DNA from: Pseudomonadota bacterium
Lineage (GTDB): Bacteria > Pseudomonadota > Alphaproteobacteria > Sphingomonadales > Sphingomonadaceae
Direction of reading: 5' to 3'
Length of the DNA stretch: 7,222 bases
NCBI GenBank assembly: GCA_023427285.1
Contig: JAEZBH010000046.1
Span: forward strand, 1 to 7,222
How positions within the stretch are numbered: position 1 is the first letter of the stretch; each line of letters starts with the position of its first letter. Made by a program: the position numbers and the translations under genes. Under the pieces are notes generated by a model. The model was not told the DNA's origin. It searched no databases and saw only the letters and a list, made by a program, of their open reading frames with translations. Below are positions 1 to 5,740 of this stretch, in pieces.

Positions 1-654
1 ACGCTCGAAGATGTTGCGCAGGGTGCGCTTCATGCTTTCGGTGCGGTGGTCCGGGTGGAAGTAGCCGCGCGGTTCGAGCAGGTCGTTGACGTGATCGATG
101 AGGCCGTCCAGCGCCTCGCGGGTGGCGGGGCCTTCATAATCGCCCTCAAGGCGCACCGGAGGGGTTGCGTCCTGCCCCTTGAACCACTCGTAGCCCACCA
201 CGATGACGGCCTGCGCCAGATTGAGCGAGCCGAATTCGGGGTTGGTGGGAATGGAGATGAGGGCATCGCCAAACGCCACTTCCTCGGTGGAGAGCCCGGT
301 ACGCTCAGGCCCGAACACGATGGCGGCGCGGCCACCCTTTGCGGCCAGTTCCTGCATCTGCTCAACCGCGCCTGCGGGCGTGACGGTTTCCTTGATCATG
401 CGGCGCAGGATCTTGGCGGTAGTGTAAACGCGGTTACAGTCGGCGACAGCAGCGGACAGGCTGTCGAAGATCTGTGCGCCGTCGAGCACGTTGTCCGCGC
501 CCGAGGCTGCGGGACCGGCAGCCGGGTTGGGCCAGCCGTCGCGCGGCTCGACGATGCGCAGCTCGGACAGACCGAAGTTCCACATGGCGCGGGCAACCAT
601 GCCGATGTTCTCGCCCAGTTGCGGGCGAACGAGGACGATTACAGGTTGGGTCAT
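1..654 (-). CDS. trmJ: TrmJ-like SPOUT tRNA/rRNA methyltransferase (3' end cut by window)
   Basis: The frame is open from an ATG at 654 down to base 1 and gives the first 218 residues. It belongs to the TrmH/SpoU family (SPOUT fold, trefoil knot) and is closest in layout to TrmJ, which methylates the 2'-O-ribose of tRNA position 32 using S-adenosylmethionine. Visible motifs are motif 1 (NIGMVARAMWNFG, residues 16-28, with R22 in the place of the catalytic arginine), motif 2 (VFGPERTGLS, 113-122) and motif 3 (IPTNPEFGSLNLAQAV, 135-150), which forms the cofactor-binding knot. The sequence after about residue 199 (HPDHRTESMKRTLRNIFER) matches the conserved C-terminal helix, so probably only a few tens of residues are missing. 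The ATG shares one base with the gltX stop (TGATG) and no Shine-Dalgarno is seen, so translation is probably coupled to gltX. The family is clear. The exact RNA target cannot be told from sequence, and 'RNA methyltransferase' is the safer name. Confidence 0.9.
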   Translation of the reverse strand, partial: MTQPVIVLVRPQLGENIGMVARAMWNFGLSELRIVEPRDGWPNPAAGPAASGADNVLDGAQIFDSLSAAVADCNRVYTTAKILRRMIKETVTPAGAVEQMQELAAKGGRAAIVFGPERTGLSTEEVAFGDALISIPTNPEFGSLNLAQAVIVVGYEWFKGQDATPPVRLEGDYEGPATREALDGLIDHVNDLLEPRGYFHPDHRTESMKRTLRNIFER

Positions 655-1982
655 CAGACAGTCAGACGTTCCAGAGCGGCCTCGCGGCCAATACGCACAA
701 GAAGAGGGGCCATTTCAGGGCCGTGGGGCTCGCCGGTCAGCGCAAGGCGCAGCGGCAGGAACAGCTCCTTGCCCTTGCGGCCAGTACGCTCCTTGAGCAC
801 GCCGGTCCAGCGCTTCCAGATGTCGTCGGCCCACGGCAGGGCATCAAGGATGGCTTTGGCGGTCTCGATGAACTCGGCGTCTTCAATGACCGAGTTGACC
901 GGGCCGGTGACCAGCTTCCAGACCGCCGCGATATCCTCAAGGCGGTCGATGTTGCCGCGCAGCATCAGCCAGTCGGCCTCTGTCATGCCTTCAGGTAGGC
1001 GGCTTTGAACCGCATCAAAATCAAGGTGATGCAGGATCTTGGTGTTGAGCGCGATGAGGTCCGCCTCGTCGAACAGGGCGTTGGCCTTGTTGAAGCGGGA
1101 CCAGTCGAACGTCTCGACCAGAACGGTGCGGTCAGTAACCGGCTCGATGGGCAGCGAGGTGCCGAGGCGCGCAAGATACGCAATCAGCGTCAGCGGCTCG
1201 ACGCCCAGCGCCTTGTAATGCTCAACGCCCGCAGAGCCGAGGCGCTTGGACAGCTCGCCGCCTTTGGTCGAGAGCAGGGCAAGGTGCGCCAGCGTCGGGG
1301 CGGGTCGGCCCAGCGCTTCGAACATCTGGATTTGCACGGCGGAGTTGGTGAGGTGGTCCTGCCCGCGCACCACATGGGTGATGCCCATGTCAATGTCGTC
1401 GATGACCGAGGGGAGCATGTAGAGCCACGAGCCGTCCTCGCGCCGCACCACGGGGTCGGAGAGCGAGGCGGGATCAAGACTCACATCGCCCTGCACCAGA
1501 TCGGTAAAGGCAATGCGCTCTGCCGTCTCCAGCTTGAAGCGCCAGTGCGGGCGGCGGCCCTCAAGCTCCAGCTTGGCCCGGTCTTCGTCCGTCAGCTTGA
1601 GGCTGGCGCGGTCATAAACCGGCGGCAGGCCGCGCGAGAGCTGGATCTTGCGGCGCATTTCCAGCTCTTCGCTGGTCTCGTAGCAGGGGTAAACCCGGCC
1701 AGTGGCGCGCAGTTTCTCGAACGCGGCTTCGTAAGCGGCGGTGCGGGCGGACTGGCGCTCCTCGCCGTCGATGCGGATGCCGAGCCAGGCGAGGTCGCGG
1801 CGGATGCCGTCAACGTACTCTTCGCGGCTGCGGGCAAGGTCGGTGTCGTCCAGCCGCAGCAGGAAGCGCCCGCCGGTTTTCTCGGCGAACAGGGCGTTGA
1901 TGATGGCCGTGCGCAGGTTGCCGACGTGCAGGAAGCCCGTGGGAGACGGCGCAAAGCGCACTACAGGGGAGGTGTCAGTCAT
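654..1982 (-). CDS. gltX: Glutamyl-tRNA synthetase, short (GluRS2-like) type
   Basis: This 442-residue class I aminoacyl-tRNA synthetase activates glutamate with ATP and attaches it to tRNA in the cytoplasm. The HIGH motif is HVGN at residues 19-22 within APSPTGFLHVGNLRTAI. The KMSKS counterpart is LSKRLGS (244-250, lysine 246). The tRNA/acceptor region carries LPSVIDDIDMGITHVVRGQDH (190-210). The zinc-site cysteines of E. coli GluRS are absent; only C100 lies in that region. NLRTAI and LRLDDTD, instead of the GARTAL and IEDTD of the longer form, place it with the shorter second GluRS found in many alphaproteobacteria. Some such enzymes charge tRNA-Gln with glutamate for later amidation by GatCAB. 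That role here is inference. The start ATG at 1982 overlaps the nadE stop (ATGA) and lacks a clear Shine-Dalgarno. The middle gene of the nadE-gltX-trmJ operon. Confidence 0.96.
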   Translation of the reverse strand: MTDTSPVVRFAPSPTGFLHVGNLRTAIINALFAEKTGGRFLLRLDDTDLARSREEYVDGIRRDLAWLGIRIDGEERQSARTAAYEAAFEKLRATGRVYPCYETSEELEMRRKIQLSRGLPPVYDRASLKLTDEDRAKLELEGRRPHWRFKLETAERIAFTDLVQGDVSLDPASLSDPVVRREDGSWLYMLPSVIDDIDMGITHVVRGQDHLTNSAVQIQMFEALGRPAPTLAHLALLSTKGGELSKRLGSAGVEHYKALGVEPLTLIAYLARLGTSLPIEPVTDRTVLVETFDWSRFNKANALFDEADLIALNTKILHHLDFDAVQSRLPEGMTEADWLMLRGNIDRLEDIAAVWKLVTGPVNSVIEDAEFIETAKAILDALPWADDIWKRWTGVLKERTGRKGKELFLPLRLALTGEPHGPEMAPLLVRIGREAALERLTV

Positions 1983-3634
1983 CGGGCTGTCCGGAAGGCG
2001 TTGGTGATGGGATAACGGCGGTCGCGGCCAAAGCTGCGCGGGGTGATCTTTACCCCCGGCGGGGCCTGACGTCGCTTATATTCTGCAACATAGAGCAGAC
2101 GCTCAACGCGGGAGACGAGGGCGGGGTCATAGCCGCGCTCCACAATGGCATCGACGGAGAGTTCCTCCTCCACCAGCCCGTGCAGGATGGCGTCCAGCAC
2201 CGGGTAGGGCGGCAGGCTGTCCTCGTCCTTCTGATTCTCGCGCAACTCGGCAGTGGGCGGCTTGGTGATGATCCGCTCGGGGATCACCTCGCCCTCCGGC
2301 CCCAGCGCCTCGATCGGGCGGTGGGCGTTGCGCCAGCGGCACAGGTCGAACACCATGGTCTTGTACACGTCCTTCAGCACCGAATAGCCGCCGCACATGT
2401 CGCCATAGAGCGTGGCGTAGCCGGTGGACATTTCGGACTTGTTGCCGGTCGTTAGCACCATGTGGCCGAACTTGTTGGAGAGCGCCATCAGCGTCAGACC
2501 GCGCGAGCGGGACTGGATGTTCTCCTCCGTGATGTCGCGCCCGCGCCCCTCGAACAGGGGGGAGAGCATGGCATCGAACGCCTGAACGGCGGGCTCGATC
2601 TGCACGGTGTCGAGCTTGACGCCGAGACGGCGGGAGCAGTCCGCCGCGTCATCAAGGCTTTCCTCAGAGGTGAAGCGCGAGGGCATCATCACGCACCACA
2701 CCTTGTCCGCACCCAGCGCATCGACGGCGACGGCAGCGGAGAGGGCGCTGTCGATGCCGCCCGACATGCCGAGCACCACGCCGGGGAAGCGGTTGCGGGT
2801 GACGTAATCGCGCAGACCCAGCACCATGGCGCGGTACACGTCTTCCAGCTCGTCGCACGGGCGGACAATCTCGGTCTTCTCGCAGCGCCAGCCGGACGGG
2901 GTGCGGGTCCAGTCCGTTATCGTTACATGCTCCTGCCATTCAGGCAGGCGCGCGGCGAGCGCACAGTCTGCATTCAGGATGAAGCTGGCGCCGTCGAACA
3001 CCAGTTCGTCCTGCCCGCCGATGCGGTTCAGGTAGATGAGCGGCAGGCCGGTTTCCGTCACGCGGGCAACAACGTGCTGAAGCCGCTTGTCTTCCTTGCC
3101 CAACTCATAGGGGGAGGCATTGGGGCTGATGAGGATTTCAGCGCCCGTTTCAGCCAGGCACTCGCATACGTCGGGCGTCCAGATATCCTCGCACACCGGA
3201 ACGCCAAGGCGCACGCCCCTGAACGGAATGGGGCCGGGCAGCGGACCGGCGGTGAACACGCGCTTCTCGTCGAACACGCCGTAGTTGGGCAGATCGTGCT
3301 TGCGGGTGACGGCAGCGATGCGCCCGGCTTCCAGGAGAACGGCGGCGTTGTAGAGCGCGCCGTCTTCGGGCCAGCAGGTGCCCACCAGCATGGCGGGGCC
3401 GCCATCACGGGTGGCGGCGGCCAGCCGCTCAAGCCCGGTGTGCGCCGCGTGCTGGAGCGCGGGCTTAAGCACCAGATCTTCCGGCGGGTAGCCGATGAGC
3501 GAAAGCTCAGGGAACACCACCAGATCAGCGTCGGCCACGCGGGCGCGGGCGTCGAGCATGGCGGCGATGTTGCCGTCGATATCGCCGGTGATCTGGTTGA
3601 TCTGGGCGAGGGCGATGCGCAAGGTGTCGGTCAT
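1979..3634 (-). CDS. nadE: Glutamine-dependent NAD+ synthetase
   Basis: This 551-residue two-domain enzyme converts nicotinic acid adenine dinucleotide to NAD+ with ATP, taking ammonia from glutamine. The N-terminal nitrilase-type glutaminase domain (about 1-260) shows the Glu-Lys-Cys triad: E43 in VFPELSLIGYPPEDL, K112 in RKHDLPNYGVFDEKR and C148 in PVCEDIW. The C-terminal synthetase domain has the ATP-pyrophosphatase P-loop SGGIDS (291-296), ENIQSRSRG (371-379), TTGNKSEMSTGYATLYGD (395-412) and the typical ending RSFGRDRRYPITNAFR. The length fits the glutamine-dependent bacterial family, so the gene appears intact. The ATG at 3634 is preceded by AAAAGG (3640-3645) at 5-nt spacing, a good Shine-Dalgarno. 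It is the first well-supported gene of the minus-strand operon, and its stop overlaps the gltX start by four bases. Confidence 0.97.
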   Translation of the reverse strand: MTDTLRIALAQINQITGDIDGNIAAMLDARARVADADLVVFPELSLIGYPPEDLVLKPALQHAAHTGLERLAAATRDGGPAMLVGTCWPEDGALYNAAVLLEAGRIAAVTRKHDLPNYGVFDEKRVFTAGPLPGPIPFRGVRLGVPVCEDIWTPDVCECLAETGAEILISPNASPYELGKEDKRLQHVVARVTETGLPLIYLNRIGGQDELVFDGASFILNADCALAARLPEWQEHVTITDWTRTPSGWRCEKTEIVRPCDELEDVYRAMVLGLRDYVTRNRFPGVVLGMSGGIDSALSAAVAVDALGADKVWCVMMPSRFTSEESLDDAADCSRRLGVKLDTVQIEPAVQAFDAMLSPLFEGRGRDITEENIQSRSRGLTLMALSNKFGHMVLTTGNKSEMSTGYATLYGDMCGGYSVLKDVYKTMVFDLCRWRNAHRPIEALGPEGEVIPERIITKPPTAELRENQKDEDSLPPYPVLDAILHGLVEEELSVDAIVERGYDPALVSRVERLLYVAEYKRRQAPPGVKITPRSFGRDRRYPITNAFRTAR

Positions 3635-3726
3635 GTCTGCCTTTTAGGTGGGCGCGGTGCGACGGGCAAGGCGCTGCCACAGAGCAGGCCGAATATTGCA
3701 CTGAACAGAAAATGTTCTGAACGCAT
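3631..3726 (-). CDS. Possible small leader ORF upstream of nadE (31 codons)
   Basis: An ATG at 3726 opens a 31-codon frame with a short charged N-terminus, a hydrophobic core (FLFSAIFGLLCGSALPVA, residues 6-23) and a basic proline-rich tail. It resembles a signal peptide or single membrane segment. Its TGA overlaps the nadE ATG as ATGA, the same overlap seen between nadE and gltX. Against it, there is no clear Shine-Dalgarno before 3726. A plausible nadE promoter also lies inside the frame, in which case the start codon would not be transcribed. The frame is continuous with a longer antisense frame through plsY, so it may just be chance. I recognise no family. It could be a real leader or coupling peptide, or noise. 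Confidence 0.2.
   Translation of the reverse strand: MRSEHFLFSAIFGLLCGSALPVAPRPPKRQT
3693..3721 (-). promoter_or_regulatory. Candidate nadE operon promoter
   Basis: On the minus strand TTCAGA (3721-3716) and CAATAT (3698-3693) are separated by 17 bases. They match the sigma-70 consensus at 4 of 6 and 3 of 6 positions. Transcription would begin near 3686 and leave a leader of about 50 bases before the nadE Shine-Dalgarno and ATG. This is the best pair I found by eye in the gap, but the matches are weak. Confidence 0.3.
3701..3719. promoter_or_regulatory. 19-bp inverted repeat, candidate operator
   Basis: The plus strand reads CTGAACA-GAAAA-TGTTCTG: 7-base arms with one mismatch pair around a 5-base A-rich centre. 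A third GAAC half-site follows at 3719-3722. The repeat sits in the shared region between divergent nadE and plsY, inside the spacer of the candidate nadE promoter. That position suits a dimeric regulator. It does not fit the alphaproteobacterial LexA pattern (direct GTTC-N7-GTTC). The regulator is unknown. Confidence 0.4.
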
Positions 3727-3734
3727 ATAGGCTT

Positions 3735-3763
3735 TTGACGGGTTCAAGTGCGGGGAGTAGGTT
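3735..3763 (+). promoter_or_regulatory. Weak candidate plsY promoter
   Basis: TTGACG (3735-3740) is a good -35 match. With a 17-base spacer the -10 would be TAGGTT (3758-3763), only 3 of 6. Initiation near 3770 would give a leader of about 35 bases before the plsY ATG. The call rests mainly on the -35 element and on the need for a promoter in a divergent gap. Confidence 0.3.
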
Positions 3764-3804
3764 CGCGCCGAACTGTTTGGGTAAGCTTGGGAGCGAGAGT
3801 GCAA

Positions 3805-4413
3805 ATGCTCGGTAATCCGTGGGTGTGGGCCATCATCGGCTATCTGCTCGGCTCGATTCCGTTCGGCCTGCTGCTGACCAAGGCTGCGGGGCTGGGTGAT
3901 ATTCGCTCCATTGGCTCGGGCAACATCGGCGCGACCAACGTGCTGCGCACCGGCAACAAGGCGCTGGCCGCGGCCACCTTGCTGCTGGACGGCGGCAAGG
4001 GTGCGGTTGCGGTGCTGCTGGCCCAGCAGTTCTCGGCAGATGCCGCCATTCTGGCAGGCGCGGGCGCGTTCATTGGCCACCTGTTCCCGGTGTGGCTGAA
4101 GTTCAAGGGCGGCAAGGGCGTTGCAACCTACATCGGCGTTATTGCCGCGCTTTCCATCTGGCCCGCCGTGGGCTTTGCCGTGGCGTGGCTGGCAACGGCG
4201 TTCATCACCCGCTACTCCTCTTTGGGCGCGCTGGTTGCCGTGATCGCAACGCCGGTTGTGGCCTGGTACACCGACCGCCTCGACGTGGCCGCGCTGGGCG
4301 TGGGCATGGCGGCGCTGGTTTACCTCAAGCACACCGACAACATCGTGCGGCTGGTGCGCGGCGAGGAATCGCGCATCGGCTCGAAGAAGGGCGGAGACGA
4401 GAGCGCCGAGTAA
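3805..4413 (+). CDS. plsY: Acyl-phosphate glycerol-3-phosphate acyltransferase PlsY
   Basis: This 202-residue integral inner-membrane enzyme transfers an acyl chain from acyl-phosphate (made by PlsX) to glycerol-3-phosphate. The product is lysophosphatidic acid, the first step of phospholipid synthesis. The family's conserved loops are all present: GSIPFG (16-21), [12 protein letters not shown] (37-48), [21 protein letters not shown] (91-111) and [13 protein letters not shown] (176-188). Hydrophobic segments lie near 5-25, 52-74, 78-97, 107-135 and 140-173, which fits a five-helix protein. The frame extends upstream to a GTG at 3748, but I chose the ATG at 3805. It starts directly before the first membrane helix, gives the usual family length, and has GGGAG (3789-3793) and GAGAG (3795-3799) upstream. 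It is divergent from nadE and is followed 95 bases later by dprA on the same strand. Confidence 0.95.
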   Translation: MLGNPWVWAIIGYLLGSIPFGLLLTKAAGLGDIRSIGSGNIGATNVLRTGNKALAAATLLLDGGKGAVAVLLAQQFSADAAILAGAGAFIGHLFPVWLKFKGGKGVATYIGVIAALSIWPAVGFAVAWLATAFITRYSSLGALVAVIATPVVAWYTDRLDVAALGVGMAALVYLKHTDNIVRLVRGEESRIGSKKGGDESAE

Positions 4414-4423
4414 CGCGGCGCTC
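4401..4423 (+). terminator. Stem-loop across the plsY stop codon
   Basis: GAGCGCCG (4401-4408) and CGGCGCTC (4416-4423) form a perfect 8-bp GC-rich stem with a 7-base loop containing the plsY TAA. No T-run follows at once; the nearest is TTTT at 4441-4444. It is therefore at best an imperfect intrinsic terminator, or an mRNA 3'-end or attenuation structure between plsY and dprA. Confidence 0.35.
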
Positions 4424-4471
4424 ACACCCGTATTCGACCATTTTAGAGCCTTTCTACGACCATGGCGAAGC

Positions 4472-4500
4472 TTGACCGTTTGCGTGCCCGCGCGAACACT
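4472..4500 (+). promoter_or_regulatory. Weak candidate dprA promoter
   Basis: TTGACC (4472-4477) matches the -35 consensus at 5 of 6 positions. The 17-base-spaced AACACT (4495-4500) is a poor -10 at 3 of 6. Transcription would start almost at the dprA ATG, leaving nearly no leader. dprA may instead simply be read through from plsY. Confidence 0.15.
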
Positions 4501-4508
4501 CAGGCGCT

Positions 4509-5651
4509 ATGGGGCTGCCATTTTCACATCTGACGACTGCGGAGCAGATTGCCCGGATCAGATTGATTCGCTCGGAGAACGTTGGACCGATCAGCTTCCG
4601 GCATCTCGTGGCGCGGTACGGTTCTGCACAGAAGGCGCTGGAGGCCGTGCCTGACCTTGCCCGACGGGGCGGCGGCAGGGCCATTCGAATCGCCCCCGCA
4701 TCAGTGGCGGAAGCGGAAATGGAGGCGACGCGGGCCGGAGGCGGTGAGCTGCTGTTCCTCGGCGTGCCGCCTTACCCCTCACGACTTGCTCATGTGGAAG
4801 ATGCGCCGCCCGTGCTGGCGATGCGCGGGCATGTGGTGCTGGCGGACCGGCCTGCCGTTGCTTTGGTTGGCGCGCGCAATGCCTCGCTGGCGGGGCAGAC
4901 CTTCACGCAAAGGCTGGCGCGGGATCTGGCAGAGGCGGGCATCGTCGTCGTCTCCGGTCTGGCGCGGGGCATCGATACTGCCGCGCACAAGGGGGCGCTG
5001 ATCGGCCATGCTGCGGGCGGCACTGTCGGCGTGATCGCGGGCGGGCTGAATGTGTTCTACCCGCCGGAGAACGAGCCGTTGCAGCAGGCAATCGCTGAGC
5101 AGGGGCTGCTGCTGAGCGAGCAGCCTTTGGGGACGGTGCCGCAACAAAGCCATTACCCCCGGCGCAACCGCATCATTTCAGGCCTGTCGCTGGGGCTGGT
5201 GGTGGTGGAGGCGACGGCCCGGTCCGGCTCGTTGATCTCGGCGCGGCTGGCGGGGGAGCAGGGGCGGCTGGTCATGGCGGTGCCGGGCTCGCCGCTGGAG
5301 CCGCGGGCGCTCGGCCCCAACAGTTTGATTCGCGACGGGGCAACGCTGGTGCAGTCTGTGGCGGATGTGCTTGAGGCGCTGGAGCCGCAGCTTCGGCTGG
5401 ATATTGCCGCGCCGGAGGTGCCGTTTGCGCCCGCCCCGTCCGCACCGCCGCTCAGGCAGTATGATGCCGATGACGGGGCGCGGCGGGCAGTCGTTGCTTT
5501 GCTCGGCACCGTGCCGGTGGAGATTGACGAGGTGGTTCGCGCAACCGGTTTGCCGCCCGCGGTGGTGGCGATCGTGGTTCTTGAACTGGAGTTGGCGGGG
5601 CGCGTTTTGCGGCATGCGGGACACCGGGTATCACTTGTTCCGGTAGGATAA
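4509..5651 (+). CDS. dprA: DNA-processing protein DprA (Smf)
   Basis: This 380-residue cytoplasmic protein binds incoming single-stranded DNA and loads RecA during natural transformation; it is also found in species not known to be competent. The N-terminal helical, SAM-like part (about 8-75) includes LIRSENVGPISFRHL. The Rossmann-type DNA-binding domain (about 80-295) shows ALVGARNASLAGQTF (118-132), VVSGLARGIDTAAHKGAL (147-164), GLNVFYPPEN (179-188), HYPRRNRIISGLSLG (215-229) and ARSGSLISARLAGEQGR (237-253). A proline/alanine linker (about 300-316) leads to a C-terminal winged-helix domain (about 322-377). The length is typical. No in-frame start lies close upstream of the ATG at 4509, and only a weak AGG (4502-4504) precedes it. 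Transcription is probably shared with plsY. Confidence 0.96.
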   Translation: MGLPFSHLTTAEQIARIRLIRSENVGPISFRHLVARYGSAQKALEAVPDLARRGGGRAIRIAPASVAEAEMEATRAGGGELLFLGVPPYPSRLAHVEDAPPVLAMRGHVVLADRPAVALVGARNASLAGQTFTQRLARDLAEAGIVVVSGLARGIDTAAHKGALIGHAAGGTVGVIAGGLNVFYPPENEPLQQAIAEQGLLLSEQPLGTVPQQSHYPRRNRIISGLSLGLVVVEATARSGSLISARLAGEQGRLVMAVPGSPLEPRALGPNSLIRDGATLVQSVADVLEALEPQLRLDIAAPEVPFAPAPSAPPLRQYDADDGARRAVVALLGTVPVEIDEVVRATGLPPAVVAIVVLELELAGRVLRHAGHRVSLVPVG

Positions 5652-5659
5652 CGATACGA

Positions 5660-5706
5660 TTGATACCGGCTCTGGCTTGCGAGACATTATATATCTGCGG
5701 TATGCG
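5660..5706 (+). promoter_or_regulatory. AT-rich region before topA, possible promoter
   Basis: The 89-base gap between dprA and topA contains an AT-rich core (ATTATATATCT, 5686-5696) that stands out from its GC-rich surroundings. Possible elements are TTGATA (5660-5665) and TTGCGA (5677-5682), the latter 18 bases before TATGCG (5701-5706). None gives a strong consensus pair. Independent control of topA is plausible because topoisomerase I promoters often respond to supercoiling, but this sequence does not show it. Confidence 0.3.
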
Positions 5707-5724
5707 TCCCGCCCCGTAGGATCT

Positions 5725-5731
5725 GAAAGGA
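5725..5731 (+). promoter_or_regulatory. Shine-Dalgarno that sets the topA GTG start
   Basis: GAAAGGA lies 9 bases before the GTG at 5741 and is the strongest ribosome-binding site in the window. It supports GTG as the topA start. It sits mostly within the 13-base loop of a short possible hairpin, CCCGT (5713-5717) with ACGGG (5731-5735), which would leave most of it exposed. Confidence 0.7.
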
Positions 5732-5740
5732 CGGGCCGCC

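Noticed and set aside
1005..2015. 336-residue plus-strand open frame antisense to gltX
   Set aside because: No recognisable motif, and it is entirely explained as a shadow of the gltX reading frame.
3701..3722. LexA (SOS) box
   Set aside because: GAAC-N7-GTTC is an inverted arrangement, whereas the alphaproteobacterial LexA site is a direct GTTC-N7-GTTC repeat. The Gram-positive type has a 4-base spacer. Neither fits.
2462..3730. 422-residue plus-strand open frame antisense to nadE
   Set aside because: It lies over well-conserved nadE and shows no recognisable domain. The low stop density is explained by GC-biased codons on the other strand.
3748..3804. Upstream GTG start that would add 19 residues to PlsY
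   Set aside because: The extra residues are arginine-rich and unlike the family N-terminus. The ATG at 3805 gives the normal length and begins just before the first membrane helix.
3631..4425. 264-residue minus-strand open frame antisense to plsY
   Set aside because: Its composition (Arg, Gln, Ala, His rich) is typical of antisense frames in GC-rich genes, and it mirrors a confidently identified plsY. Only its last 31 codons lie outside plsY and are treated separately.
4462..4533. 23-codon ORF from an ATG before dprA, overlapping its start
   Set aside because: No Shine-Dalgarno, no hydrophobic or other recognisable pattern, and it runs out of frame into dprA. Most likely chance.
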